Assembly (NCBI RefSeq): GCF_964063325.1
Contig: NZ_OZ061315.1
Coordinates: 4,278,001 to 4,342,000, forward strand
Length of the DNA stretch: 64,000 nucleotides
Origin: Hafnia alvei
Lineage (GTDB): Bacteria > Pseudomonadota > Gammaproteobacteria > Enterobacterales > Enterobacteriaceae
Reading direction: 5' to 3'
Part shown: positions 17,933 through 27,929 of the stretch, in pieces
How positions within the stretch are numbered: position 1 is the first letter of the stretch
How the letters are laid out: each line of letters starts with the position of its first letter
The notes under the pieces: model-generated
Seen by the model: only the letters and a program-made list of their open reading frames with translations
Databases searched by the model: none
Told to the model about the DNA's origin: nothing
Program-made: the position numbers and the translations under genes

Positions 17933-19378
17933 TTACGCCGTTCCCCCTACTGTCATTGAATCCAGCTTCAACGTTGGCTGACCAACGCCAACCGGCACGC
18001 TTTGCCCTTCTTTGCCGCATACGCCAACGCCTTTATCCAGCGCCAGATCGTTACCAACCATAGAAATTTGCTGCATAGCTTCAATGCCAGAACCAATCAG
18101 CGTTGCGCCTTTCACCGGTTTGGTAATTTTGCCATTCTCAATCAGATAAGCCTCTGACGTTGAGAAGACAAATTTGCCCGACGTAATATCGACCTGACCA
18201 CCGGCAAAATTCGGCGCATACAGGCCATATTCAACGCTGGCGATAATATCCTGCGGCGAAGATTTGCCTGCCAGCATATAGGTGTTAGTCATACGTGGCA
18301 TTGGCAGATGCGCATAGGATTCACGGCGACCGTTACCGGTTGGCGCAAGCCCCATCAGGCGCGCATTCATTTTATCCTGCATAAAGCCTTTCAGAATGCC
18401 TTTTTCGATCAGTACGTTGTATTGACCTGGAACGCCTTCATCGTCGATTGCCAGAGAGCCACGACGCCCGCTGATTGTGCCATCATCAACAACGGTACAC
18501 AGTTCAGAAGCCACCAACTGCCCCATTTGCCCGCTGAAGACAGACGTACCGCGACGATTAAAATCACCTTCTAAGCCATGACCAACCGCTTCATGCAACA
18601 GCACGCCCGGCCAGCCTGCGCCAAGCACGACCGGCATTGAACCGGCAGGAGCCGCCACCGCAGACAGATTTACCAGCGCCATGCGTACCGCTTCTTTGGC
18701 AAAAGCATCAGCACGCACATCGCCATCGACGAGCTCGAGGAAGTATTCGTAACCAGAACGACCACCGCCGCCGCTCGAACCACGTTCACGGCGACCATCC
18801 TCTTCTACCAGCACGCTGACAGAAAGACGAACCAGTGGGCGAACATCTGCTGCCAAGGTGCCATCGGTTGCTGCGACCAGAATTAACTCATACACACCAG
18901 TAATGCTGGCAGAAACTTCCTGCACTCGGGGATCTTCCGCACGCGCAGCGTTATCAACGCGATGCAGCAGAGCAATTTTCTCTTCACGCGGCAGGCTTTG
19001 CAGCGGATCAATGGCGGGGTACAGCAAGCTATAAGGCACATTGCCTAAAGTATGAACTTTGCCATTGCCCTGTTCACGTACGATGCTACGGGCCGCCTGT
19101 GCGCTTTGATTCAGCGCATTAAGGGTAATCTGGTCAGCGTAGGCGAAGCCGGTCTTCTCACCGCTAATAGCGCGCACGCCAACGCCCTGATCGATATTGT
19201 AAGAACCGTCTTTAATGATACGGTCTTCAATCACCCAAGATTCATGGTAACTGGACTGGAAATAGAGATCGGCGTAGTCAAGCTGACGTTCAGCCAGTGT
19301 ACCCAATACTGAAAACAGATCTTGATGACTCAGGTTGTTAGCAGCCAATAGCTGCTCACTAACGAACGTCAGACTCAT
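17933..19378 (-). CDS. tldD: Metalloprotease TldD
   Basis: The catalytic subunit of the TldD/TldE (PmbA) zinc protease, which degrades unfolded peptides and processes microcin B17 and CcdA in E. coli. The length is 481 aa, as in E. coli. The zinc motif HEAVGH occupies 262-267 (HExxxH, typical of TldD), with the conserved C-terminal GxxIGxG-type segment TLIGSGIEAMQQI. It is the first or last gene of the conserved tldD-yhdP-rng-maf-mre cluster. Its partner pmbA is not in the window. Confidence 0.97.
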   Translation of the reverse strand: MSLTFVSEQLLAANNLSHQDLFSVLGTLAERQLDYADLYFQSSYHESWVIEDRIIKDGSYNIDQGVGVRAISGEKTGFAYADQITLNALNQSAQAARSIVREQGNGKVHTLGNVPYSLLYPAIDPLQSLPREEKIALLHRVDNAARAEDPRVQEVSASITGVYELILVAATDGTLAADVRPLVRLSVSVLVEEDGRRERGSSGGGGRSGYEYFLELVDGDVRADAFAKEAVRMALVNLSAVAAPAGSMPVVLGAGWPGVLLHEAVGHGLEGDFNRRGTSVFSGQMGQLVASELCTVVDDGTISGRRGSLAIDDEGVPGQYNVLIEKGILKGFMQDKMNARLMGLAPTGNGRRESYAHLPMPRMTNTYMLAGKSSPQDIIASVEYGLYAPNFAGGQVDITSGKFVFSTSEAYLIENGKITKPVKGATLIGSGIEAMQQISMVGNDLALDKGVGVCGKEGQSVPVGVGQPTLKLDSMTVGGTA

Positions 19379-19384
19379 AGCGTT

Positions 19385-20233
19385 TTACTCTTCTTGATCC
19401 AAAGGATTAACCAGCGTCGGCTGGAATCTGTTGTGTTGCGCGACCGGCATCTGGGTGCGGATATTCTCAAGTGAGTTAGTATTCACTTTAACTTTAATCG
19501 GCATCACCAAATCGGCATTCTGTTCAATAATATTGCCCCAACCATCTACCGCCATGGTATGTCCCCACGTGCGGCGCGTTGCGCCATGACGGCCAACCTG
19601 TGCCGGAGCCAAAATATAGCATTGGGTTTCAATCGCGCGAGCACGCAGCAAAATTTCCCAATGGGATTCCCCAGTTACGCGGGTAAACGCCGCAGGAACG
19701 GAAATAATTTCGGCACCTTTATCGCGCAGCGCTTGGAATAAACCAGGGAAACGCAGATCGTAGCAGATAGTCATACCCAATTTTCCCACTGGGGTATCGA
19801 CCACGGTCAGGTGCTCACCGTGCTGATAGGTATCCGATTCACGGTAGTGTCCGTGCGTATCTTTAATATCCACGTCAAACATATGCAGCTTATCGTAACG
19901 CGCTTTCAGCTCGCCTTGATCGTCAAATAACAGGCTGCTGGCGGTAATTTGCTTGCTGTTTTCACGGCTAATCAATGGCATTGAGCCAATCAGGATCCAC
20001 ACGCCGTAGCGGCGCGCCATATCGCGGATAGCGTCCTGCAACGGGCCTTTGCCTTCTTGCTCGGCCTGCTCGTGATAGGCTTTCGAATCAGCAAACAACA
20101 GTGCGTTTTCTGGCGTCATCACCAGCTTGATGTTGTTATTCAACTGTTTGATTTGCTGTTCTATTTGCGCCAGATTCGAACGGGTGTTATCTCCGCTGCA
20201 CAGTTGCAATAAAGCAATATTTGCATTCCTCAT
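19385..20233 (-). CDS. Nitrilase-superfamily amidohydrolase (Nit/deaminated-glutathione-amidase-like)
   Basis: A 282-aa C-N hydrolase with the full Glu-Lys-Cys triad: Glu42 in TPENALLF, Lys115 in RYDKLHMFDV and Cys157 in GMTICYDLRFP. The pattern around the Lys and Cys is typical of branch 10 (NitFhit/Nit1-like). Members of this branch remove the amide of deaminated glutathione, a metabolite repair reaction. It sits between tldD and yhdP, six bases before tldD and four after yhdP, so it is in the same transcript. E. coli lacks a gene at this spot. The exact substrate is inferred. Confidence 0.85.
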   Translation of the reverse strand: MRNANIALLQLCSGDNTRSNLAQIEQQIKQLNNNIKLVMTPENALLFADSKAYHEQAEQEGKGPLQDAIRDMARRYGVWILIGSMPLISRENSKQITASSLLFDDQGELKARYDKLHMFDVDIKDTHGHYRESDTYQHGEHLTVVDTPVGKLGMTICYDLRFPGLFQALRDKGAEIISVPAAFTRVTGESHWEILLRARAIETQCYILAPAQVGRHGATRRTWGHTMAVDGWGNIIEQNADLVMPIKVKVNTNSLENIRTQMPVAQHNRFQPTLVNPLDQEE

Positions 20234-20237
20234 CGTG

Positions 20238-23200
20238 CTATTTCTCCTTTGGCTGGCGTAAAACTTCGTTAATGGTTGGGTGATCCAAACTGCCTGTAAT
20301 GTTGTAGCGTATCAGCGATATTTTATTCCACAACGGTGCCAATACTCTTGATGCAGCAAATACGGCAGCACCGACGACAGGGTTAATGGCAAATGCCGTT
20401 GCAACGCCGACGGTAGCTGAAATCTCTGGCGCGATGACCGCCTGCATGTCGATACGACGAGTCACAAGGTTCACGTTACCGTCCATCGCAATATCAGCAG
20501 CTAAGCCGTCTACCAGTAAGTCATTGGTGGATAGAATACCATCCTTAAACTTACCATTGCCGCGAATGCTGTCATAGTAGAACCCTTGACCGAAAGTATC
20601 GCTAAAATCGAGCTTTAGTTTACGCAGCAAGGCGTCGAAACTCACCAACCGCAGCAGCTGTCCAGCACGACCACCGCCCGCATTATCAATTTCACCTTTC
20701 CCCAGCTTACTGCTTAGCGTGCCATTAAGCGAGTTCACCTGTGGCCGCCACGGTTCACCTATCCAGTTCAAATCAAGATGAACATCAAACGGCGAGTTTT
20801 TCAGCGGCGAGCTAAAGCCAAAATAGTCACTGCTGGTGGTAATGTTGGCACCTTTAACCCGCACTTTCAGCCAAGTATGATCCTTGCTGTTGCTTTGGTT
20901 CCACATTCCGCTGAGCGTAACTTTGGTATTTCCAGTATCAACTAAACCATTTTTCAACATCAGCTGATCGCCGTTCGGTGTTAAATCCGCATTAACCTGA
21001 CGTAGGCGCTGTCCCATCATCCAGCAGTCTTGGCAACGCAGAATCATGCTTGGCCACTGACTAAAGGAGACTCGTTCAACGGCCGGCGGCGTTGCTGGCG
21101 CATCGCTGCTAGCTGGAGAGCCAGAACTTGGAGAGTCAGTGTCCCATTGTGGGTTGTAATATAGATAGGCCACGTTGGCACGTAACACGTTGTTATTATC
21201 TAAATCAGCTTCACCGTTAATTTCACGCCCTTTCGCACTGATATGCGTGCCATTCGCCAGCTTTGAAGCCGAAACGGTCAACTGATGCCACGCTTGCCCC
21301 GCTAAAATTAATTGTGGCGTGGTGAGGTTAACCTGCTGCGGATAGCTGAAGTTTGAAGCTGCGGTTCCTGCCTTCTCACCCAGTGCAGGAGCCAGCGCCG
21401 CGAGCCACTCTTCGCCATCAAGAGCCGGCAGATTCAGCGTTAGTGATTCGCTTTCAGGCAACGCAGGTATTTTACGACTGTCGTCGCTCCATGCCGCGCG
21501 TGCCAGCTTCACTCCGTGTTTCTGCAGGATGAATTGGCTATTAAAGTGGTTTTTCGGCCCCAAATTCCCGGTCAGCATGAAACCATTTAAATCGCCTTTG
21601 GCATTAATCACCAACGGCAATGTCTGACCATTTGGTTTATCTAGCGGTGACGGTAAGTGACTGCTTACATTTTTTAGATCGGCATTAACTTGAATGTCAT
21701 ACGATGGATGGCCTTTATGCGGCAACTTAATCGCCACTTTTGTATTCCAAGGCGCTGAACCGGCAACGTCTTTCGCTAACGCGGACGGCATCCACGGCAG
21801 CTTCGCAGGCTGCCAATCAGCGTTCAGCGCAACATCTACGCCAAAGTCCTGCACGCCTTCCGCCGTTGAGAAGGTAAAGTTTACCGGTTGACCAAACCAA
21901 GCGGCATTCATCGGGCTACTGGTTAAGTTGCCATTATCGAAATGCAGCGAACCATTGAGCTGGGTAAAGGTGCTATCCAGCGGTTTGATCAGCAAGGAGT
22001 TATTCTTAAAAGCAACGTCACCGGTGGCTCGGGTTTCTTTACCATCCAACGGGATATCAAGATGTAAGCGCCCACTGACATCGCCGCCCACTTCCAATTC
22101 GTCCAAGGCTGCGCCCACAGAATCAGCTAATGGCGATGTTTTAAAGTATTCATGAACGGCCTTGCCAGAACCTGCCACCTTCGCGTCAACGAGCAGCTTT
22201 TCTTTCTGGTAAACAGGAATTACGGCGGTGATATCCGTTCCATCAACGGCACCTAACTTAGTGTGCGGCGCATTCATCCACAGGCCATCGTTGAGAAAAT
22301 TCAAATCGATAGCGAGATTACTCAGTGGCTCCCAGTTTGGCTGGAAGCGGAAAGTCGCATCACGAAGGGGAACAAAGACTTGGAACTGCCCTTCATTATG
22401 CTGATAAGGGAAATAATGCGGATTTCCAGCGTAGACCAGCGTGGCATTGTCCACCTTGCCGCCTTCCAATGCACCGGTGAGATAGTCAACCAAATGCGTG
22501 CCCATCAAAGGTTCAGGGAAATAGCGCCACGCCTGTGCCGCGTCATACAGGCGGATCCCCGATAAGATGCTCAGCCACGGCTGACCTTCTTTAGGGTGCT
22601 GGTAATTAAACTCACCGGTCGCCCACAAAGACTTCGCCTGTACGTCAAGATTGTCACCCGACAGCGACCAGCCTTTGTCATTGTTAATAAACGTGGCGAA
22701 GCCGCTGGCGTGACTCACTTCGAGCGGCGCTCGGAACATATCACCATATGGCAGCAAGCTGTCTTTCAACCTGAATTGCAGGCCCGCATTCATCGCACTG
22801 CCTGATACACTGCCGTTGAAATGATTGACGCCAGGCAGCAATTTCCACGGCTGCCAGCTGACGTCTTGCCATGCCCCGATAAACCGTGCTCGCTCAGGCT
22901 GTTGCAACGGAATATCAACACCCGCGTACTCGATATGGCCCTTGGGGCGAATATCGTCCCAGCGCCCTAAGGCATCAGGCGTAAGAAACGCCAGAGTAGG
23001 CAAAATAGGTCCAATGCGTTCTAACTGTAAATCTGTCGCGCGCAGGCGCAGTTCTTCAGGCTGGTCGGGGCCGATAAAATGGGTATTTTCAGGGCGGTAC
23101 ATGGCGCTCAACGAGCCTTTCGGCCATGCAACGCCATCGGTGCTCAAATTAAGCTGCGGGATATCAAACGTCCAACCGCCGGCAATACGCCCAACCTGTA

Positions 23201-24056
23201 GCGTAAGATTATCCACCGTCAGTTCATGTTGCTTATCTGCCGTGCTCCAATTGGCCTCACCCTGTTTTAATAACAGATGCCCGCCTTGGATTTCGCCATC
23301 GGTCACGGTTAGCCAAGATGCTAAGCTGAATCGCGCGCTATGCAAACCGGTATTGCGGTTTACCCAGCGGCTCAGCCACGGCTTCATCTCTATCTCATCG
23401 GCCTGCAAATAAACGGTGCCATCGCTGAGCAAGCCGTTTTTGTCATGCAGATCCATTCTGACCTGCATATTGCCGTGCTGACCTTCCGGCGTGGAGAACA
23501 TGACCTGGCCTTCAGCGCGGTGGCGCGTCGCGGTGTTTAACCATGTCAGATTAGGGATTTCAAGCTGGATGCGCGGGCCCGACGGGCTTGGAAAGGTGAT
23601 CTTGCTGTCACGCAGGATAAAGTGGTCAAACTGGTAAAGGAAGATATCCGTAATACCATCACTTTCGATGCCCTTTGAATCGGACGAAGAACCGCTTAAA
23701 GGCTCATTGCTATCGGCCTGTAAGTGGTAAAAAGTGAGATCGCGAAACTGCCAACGCCAATGTAATAGAGACTGCCAAACATCCAGCGCAACGGTCACGC
23801 GCTGAATGCTGATATTGCCTTTTGGCTGCACCACGGAAATATTACGCGCTTCCAGCGTAGGGCCAAAGGACTGCCAGTTTGCATCCAGCGCGCCGATTTT
23901 TACCGGTACACCAGTATACTGTTCAACCTTTTCAACAATCTGCGGGCGAAATGTTTCAAGATGAGGCAGAGCCAAGCGCAGGCCACTCACTATCAGCGCC
24001 ACCAGAACAATCAATGCCACCAGTGTCGCTAGTAAGTATCCAGACAGTCGCCTCAC
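20238..24056 (-). CDS. yhdP: AsmA2-family envelope protein YhdP
   Basis: A 1272-aa protein (E. coli 1266) with an N-terminal TM anchor (residues 8-30) and a very large, beta-rich periplasmic body. It is a bridge-like AsmA-family protein; YhdP, TamB and YdbH are thought to move phospholipids to the outer membrane. The C-terminal AsmA-like domain is recognisable (for example LSTNDLLVDGLAADIAMDGNVNLVTRRIDMQAVI). A long antisense ORF inside it is a codon-pattern shadow. Confidence 0.95.
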   Translation of the reverse strand: MRRLSGYLLATLVALIVLVALIVSGLRLALPHLETFRPQIVEKVEQYTGVPVKIGALDANWQSFGPTLEARNISVVQPKGNISIQRVTVALDVWQSLLHWRWQFRDLTFYHLQADSNEPLSGSSSDSKGIESDGITDIFLYQFDHFILRDSKITFPSPSGPRIQLEIPNLTWLNTATRHRAEGQVMFSTPEGQHGNMQVRMDLHDKNGLLSDGTVYLQADEIEMKPWLSRWVNRNTGLHSARFSLASWLTVTDGEIQGGHLLLKQGEANWSTADKQHELTVDNLTLQVGRIAGGWTFDIPQLNLSTDGVAWPKGSLSAMYRPENTHFIGPDQPEELRLRATDLQLERIGPILPTLAFLTPDALGRWDDIRPKGHIEYAGVDIPLQQPERARFIGAWQDVSWQPWKLLPGVNHFNGSVSGSAMNAGLQFRLKDSLLPYGDMFRAPLEVSHASGFATFINNDKGWSLSGDNLDVQAKSLWATGEFNYQHPKEGQPWLSILSGIRLYDAAQAWRYFPEPLMGTHLVDYLTGALEGGKVDNATLVYAGNPHYFPYQHNEGQFQVFVPLRDATFRFQPNWEPLSNLAIDLNFLNDGLWMNAPHTKLGAVDGTDITAVIPVYQKEKLLVDAKVAGSGKAVHEYFKTSPLADSVGAALDELEVGGDVSGRLHLDIPLDGKETRATGDVAFKNNSLLIKPLDSTFTQLNGSLHFDNGNLTSSPMNAAWFGQPVNFTFSTAEGVQDFGVDVALNADWQPAKLPWMPSALAKDVAGSAPWNTKVAIKLPHKGHPSYDIQVNADLKNVSSHLPSPLDKPNGQTLPLVINAKGDLNGFMLTGNLGPKNHFNSQFILQKHGVKLARAAWSDDSRKIPALPESESLTLNLPALDGEEWLAALAPALGEKAGTAASNFSYPQQVNLTTPQLILAGQAWHQLTVSASKLANGTHISAKGREINGEADLDNNNVLRANVAYLYYNPQWDTDSPSSGSPASSDAPATPPAVERVSFSQWPSMILRCQDCWMMGQRLRQVNADLTPNGDQLMLKNGLVDTGNTKVTLSGMWNQSNSKDHTWLKVRVKGANITTSSDYFGFSSPLKNSPFDVHLDLNWIGEPWRPQVNSLNGTLSSKLGKGEIDNAGGGRAGQLLRLVSFDALLRKLKLDFSDTFGQGFYYDSIRGNGKFKDGILSTNDLLVDGLAADIAMDGNVNLVTRRIDMQAVIAPEISATVGVATAFAINPVVGAAVFAASRVLAPLWNKISLIRYNITGSLDHPTINEVLRQPKEK

Positions 24057-24098
24057 GCTCTTCTCCTTGAAATCATAATCGTAAGCTGAGCGTTCAAA

Positions 24099-25568
24099 TC
24101 ACATCATAACCACGTCGAATTGCTCTTGGTTGTAAAGCGGCTCAATTTGTACTTTGACCTGTTTACCCACAAAAATCTCCACCTCAGCCAAAGAATGAGA
24201 TTCTTCGCTTTTCAGCGCTTCGCCAACGGCAGGTGACGCATAAACCAAGAATCGGTCGCTATCGTAAGCATGATGCACACGCACGATCTCACGCAAAATC
24301 TCGTAGCATACGGTTTCGACGGTTTTCACCGTTCCACGCCCGCGACAGGTTGGACAGTCGCTGCACAGTACATGCTCTATGCTTTCGCGCGTTCTTTTGC
24401 GCGTCATTTCCACTAATCCTAGCTGGGAAAAACCGTTTATGCTGGTTTTCGCGCGATCTTTGCTCAGCGCCTGCTCTAACGAATGCAACACGCGGCGGCG
24501 GTGATCTTCACTGCTCATATCAATGAAATCAATGATGATAATGCCACCTAAATTGCGCAACCGCAGCTGACGAGCAATCGCCTGAGTCGCCTCAACGTTG
24601 GTGTTGAAAATGGTTTCATCCAGATTGCGATGCCCCACAAACGCACCGGTATTTATATCCACCGTCGTCATGGCTTCAGTTTGATCGATGATCAAATAGC
24701 CACCCGATTTTAGCTCAACGCGGCGATCGAGCGAGCGCTGGATCTCGTTCTCAACGTCATAGAGATCGAAAATAGGCTGCTTGCCCGTATACAACTCGAG
24801 CTTAGACGTCATCTCCGGAATGTACTCACGGGTAAATTCGGTCAATGAATCAAAATTCAGGCGTGAATCAACACGGATGCGATCTAACGCGGCACCAGCA
24901 AAATCACGCAATACGCGATGCGCTAAGGCCAATTCGCCATACAGCTTACATTTGGTTTTATTACGACGCTTGCGTTCCATCACTTTGGTCCACAAACGTT
25001 TTAAAAATGCGGCATCTTGTGCCAATTCTTCGTCATCAATACCTTCCGCCGCCGTGCGGATAATAAAACCGCCCTGCTCATCACAGTATTCAGAAACGAT
25101 GGACTTCAAACGATTACGTTCTGCTTCACCTTCAATACGCTGAGAGACGCCAACGTGGCTCGCACCTGGCATAAAGACCAGATAACGAGAAGGCAGCGTA
25201 ATATCCGTGGTCAGGCGTGCGCCTTTCGTACCGAGGGGATCTTTGACAACTTGAACCATCAGGTCTTGTCCCTGACGAACCAGTTCAGCAATATCACGTA
25301 CGTGGAAGTTTTTTTGCTCATCACCCGCCACGCATTCGGTGTGCGGCATGATGTCCGAGGCATGTAGAAATGCCGCTTTATCTAATCCAATGTCGACAAA
25401 AGCCGCCTGCATGCCGGGAAGTACACGGCTGACGCGCCCTTTGTAAATATTACCCACGATGCCACGCTTAGATTCGCGCTCAATATGGATTTCTTGCAGG
25501 ATCCCACCGTCAATATAGGCGACCCGTGTTTCTGAAGGTGTAACGTTAACTAGCAATTCAGCTGTCAT
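24099..25568 (-). CDS. rng: Ribonuclease G
   Basis: An endoribonuclease of the RNase E/G family; it matures the 5' end of 16S rRNA and degrades some mRNAs. The 489-aa length matches E. coli. The S1 domain covers about 35-128, the catalytic DNase I-like core carries the metal-binding Asp in DINTGAFVG, and the zinc-link CPTC is near residue 404. It lacks the long scaffold tail of RNase E. It overlaps the end of maf by 11 bases, indicating a shared transcript. Confidence 0.97.
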   Translation of the reverse strand: MTAELLVNVTPSETRVAYIDGGILQEIHIERESKRGIVGNIYKGRVSRVLPGMQAAFVDIGLDKAAFLHASDIMPHTECVAGDEQKNFHVRDIAELVRQGQDLMVQVVKDPLGTKGARLTTDITLPSRYLVFMPGASHVGVSQRIEGEAERNRLKSIVSEYCDEQGGFIIRTAAEGIDDEELAQDAAFLKRLWTKVMERKRRNKTKCKLYGELALAHRVLRDFAGAALDRIRVDSRLNFDSLTEFTREYIPEMTSKLELYTGKQPIFDLYDVENEIQRSLDRRVELKSGGYLIIDQTEAMTTVDINTGAFVGHRNLDETIFNTNVEATQAIARQLRLRNLGGIIIIDFIDMSSEDHRRRVLHSLEQALSKDRAKTSINGFSQLGLVEMTRKRTRESIEHVLCSDCPTCRGRGTVKTVETVCYEILREIVRVHHAYDSDRFLVYASPAVGEALKSEESHSLAEVEIFVGKQVKVQIEPLYNQEQFDVVMM

Positions 25569-26151
25569 GGTCTCTCCTCACGTCCCGTAACGCCATAAAC
25601 TGTTTAAGTAGCTCTTGTGTTTCTACTAACGGTAGTCCCATTACGGCATGATAACTACCGGTAATAGATCTTACGAAGCAGCCACCTTTTCCTTGTATCC
25701 CGTATGCACCCGCTTTATCCATGGGTTCGCCGCTGGCGATATAGTCGTGAATATCTTGTTCGCTGAGAGATCGAAATGTCACGTCTGTTACCACATGACA
25801 ATATAACTGATGCTGCTTATCCGCCAATGAAACCGCGGTAATCACCTGATGAGTTTGCCCTGATAGCTGGCGCAGCATTTGTGCCGCATGAGCCTCATTT
25901 TTAGGTTTTTCTAGTACGGCACCCTCTAACACAACGATAGTGTCGGCACCCAGCACCGGCTTATCTTCTGGCGCGGCGGCAACGCCAGCACGCGCTTTAT
26001 CCTGTGCCAAACGGCAAACGTATTCCAATGGCGCTTCTTCTGGCTGGCGCTGTTCTTCCACATCGATAATCAGGCGCTCGAAGGGAATATCCATTAACGC
26101 TAATAATTCACGACGGCGCGGCGATCCAGATCCCAGATAGATAGAGTCCAT
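25558..26151 (-). CDS. yhdE: dTTP/UTP pyrophosphatase (Maf family, YhdE)
   Basis: A 197-aa Maf-family nucleotide pyrophosphatase; E. coli YhdE hydrolyses dTTP, UTP and modified forms such as m5UTP. The N-terminal signature SGSPRRRELL (8-17) and the downstream LGADTIVVL with catalytic Asp are present, followed by the DKAGAYGIQGKG substrate-binding loop. It lies between mreD and rng, as in E. coli. Confidence 0.95.
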   Translation of the reverse strand: MDSIYLGSGSPRRRELLALMDIPFERLIIDVEEQRQPEEAPLEYVCRLAQDKARAGVAAAPEDKPVLGADTIVVLEGAVLEKPKNEAHAAQMLRQLSGQTHQVITAVSLADKQHQLYCHVVTDVTFRSLSEQDIHDYIASGEPMDKAGAYGIQGKGGCFVRSITGSYHAVMGLPLVETQELLKQFMALRDVRRDHDS

Positions 26152-26205
26152 TGATAATTCTCGTTGTATCTCGTTATAAATAAATGAGCTTTACCCTAAG
26201 GTAAA

Positions 26206-26694
26206 TTATTGCACCGCAAAACGACGACGAACTTTGCGCATCAGCAAGAACAGCCACGGCCACAGCACGCCGTTAACCACACTACTCCAGAACACCTCTG
26301 GACGGAAAGAGGCATTTGCCACAACAAATTCGCCCCAGAAAACAACAACGTCCATGGCTGCCGTGAGTAATACCACCATCAGGGCCTGCTGCCAGAGTGC
26401 CATATTGCGGAATAGTTGGAACTTGAATGCAACTAAATACGCCAACAGGCTGAACGCTAAAGCGCGAACGCCAAGCGTGGAGCCTAAAATGAGATCCCAG
26501 ATCAGGCCCAGCACAAACCCAGTGCCAACGTTAACCCGGTGTGGCAACGCCATCACCCAGTAAATCAGGAACAAGGCTAACCAATTAGGCCGGAACATCA
26601 TCAGTTCGTCCGGCCACGGCATTATTTGCAATACGAATGCCAGCAGAAAGAATAACCAAATAACCCACCGTCCTTGGCTACGATATCCAGACAT
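26206..26694 (-). CDS. mreD: Rod-shape-determining protein MreD
   Basis: A 162-aa inner-membrane protein with about five TM helices, part of the elongasome with MreB, MreC, RodZ, PBP2 and RodA. Length and hydropathy match E. coli MreD (162). Its start overlaps the mreC stop by one base, so translation is coupled. Confidence 0.95.
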   Translation of the reverse strand: MSGYRSQGRWVIWLFFLLAFVLQIMPWPDELMMFRPNWLALFLIYWVMALPHRVNVGTGFVLGLIWDLILGSTLGVRALAFSLLAYLVAFKFQLFRNMALWQQALMVVLLTAAMDVVVFWGEFVVANASFRPEVFWSSVVNGVLWPWLFLLMRKVRRRFAVQ

Positions 26695-27770
26695 TAACGA
26701 CCTCCTTGCGTGCGAGCAGGAAGCGTTGTTGCAGAAGGCGAAACCGCAGGAGTGGCTGAGCGGGTAGCGTTATTGGCAGAGGCTGCTGGCGCTACGGGAG
26801 TCGTGCCCGGCGGCGTGATACCTGCGGCTGGCGCGGGTTGTTGAGGCCCCATTTCTGACGGCGTCGGTAATACCTGCGGCATCATCTGCATTAAACGTTC
26901 ATTGGCAACGCGATGCACTTCATCTGGCGGCAGCGGCATAGTGCCATTGCGATCGGCGCCCCACAGCAGCAGCAGATAGCGCAAACGCTGGAGTCCCGCG
27001 GTTGGACGCGCCTTAATCACGGTATAAGCACGTTGGTTATCCACTTTAACCGAGGAAACAACGGCAACCGGGTAGCCTTCGGGGAAGCGTCCACCCAAAC
27101 CGGATGTCACTAAGACATCACCGACGCGAATGTCAGTATTGGCAGGAAGATGCTCAAGCTGGAGATCGTCAGTACAACCGTTACCCGCGGCTAGCACGCG
27201 AATGTCATTGCGTAACACCTGAATAGGCAAAGCATGTGAAGCATTACAGATTAGCAATACCCGGCTAGACAGTTTGCCGACGGCAACAACCTGACCGACT
27301 ACGCCTTTATCACTGATGATAGGCTGACCAAAATAAACGCCGCTGTTGCTGCCTTTATCTATCACCACCTGATCGCTATACGGATCGGGTAATGTGGAAA
27401 TGACCTGCGTCACCATTTTGTGCTCATCCTGACGCAGCGGCGATCCCAACAGCTCACGCAGACGGGCATTTTCTTGTTTGAACTGACCGAGTAACAGGGT
27501 ATCGCTATTTTTTAATAGGAGTTCTTGGCGTAATGCCCTGTTTTCCAGTTCCAATTGTTCGCGGGTGGCCAACGTGCTTGAAACGTTGTCCAGGATCTGA
27601 CGAGGTCCATTTGACAGATAATAAAAAGGACTAACGGCGGTATCAAGGTAGCTACGAATCTGCAGAAAAGTGCCAAAACGGCTATCTGCAATTACTAATC
27701 CAATAGCAACAACCACCGCCAGAAAAAGTCGGAGTTGCAGAGAAGGGCCTCTGCTAAATATGGGCTTCAT
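26694..27770 (-). CDS. mreC: Rod-shape-determining protein MreC
   Basis: A 358-aa bitopic protein: cytoplasmic N-terminus, one TM helix (about 12-28), a coiled coil (about 60-110, LELENRALRQELLLKN) and the periplasmic beta domain (115-280, including GQVVAVGKLSSRVLLICN). The C-terminal 60 residues are a Pro/Ala/Thr-rich low-complexity tail of variable sequence in the family. It links MreB filaments to PBP2 activation. It is separated from mreB by 159 bp holding a strong palindrome. Confidence 0.96.
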   Translation of the reverse strand: MKPIFSRGPSLQLRLFLAVVVAIGLVIADSRFGTFLQIRSYLDTAVSPFYYLSNGPRQILDNVSSTLATREQLELENRALRQELLLKNSDTLLLGQFKQENARLRELLGSPLRQDEHKMVTQVISTLPDPYSDQVVIDKGSNSGVYFGQPIISDKGVVGQVVAVGKLSSRVLLICNASHALPIQVLRNDIRVLAAGNGCTDDLQLEHLPANTDIRVGDVLVTSGLGGRFPEGYPVAVVSSVKVDNQRAYTVIKARPTAGLQRLRYLLLLWGADRNGTMPLPPDEVHRVANERLMQMMPQVLPTPSEMGPQQPAPAAGITPPGTTPVAPAASANNATRSATPAVSPSATTLPARTQGGR

Positions 27771-27846
27771 AAAATTGCGTTATCCTCGACAGCAGGGAAA
27801 CAGGCAAGCGTTTCCCGAGCGGTTTTAGCGATTCCACGATGCACAA

Positions 27847-27876
27847 CCACCGGCTTGGGAATTCCCAATCCGGTGG
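27847..27876 (-). repeat. 30-bp palindrome between mreB and mreC
   Basis: CCACCGG and CCGGTGG enclose TTGGGAATTCCCAA, giving a 30-base palindrome with one mismatched pair. A second small stem, AGGAG/CTCCT, lies at about 27901-27916. Both are transcribed between mreB and mreC. Confidence 0.65.
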
Positions 27877-27929
27877 CAAACACGTGGCATCACCGGCAAG
27901 CAGGAGCCAAGCTCCTACCTACAGGCCGA

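Noticed and set aside
22825..23412. 195-codon plus-strand frame inside yhdP
   Set aside because: An antisense shadow of yhdP; composition rich in Ser/Arg/Pro and no recognisable domain.
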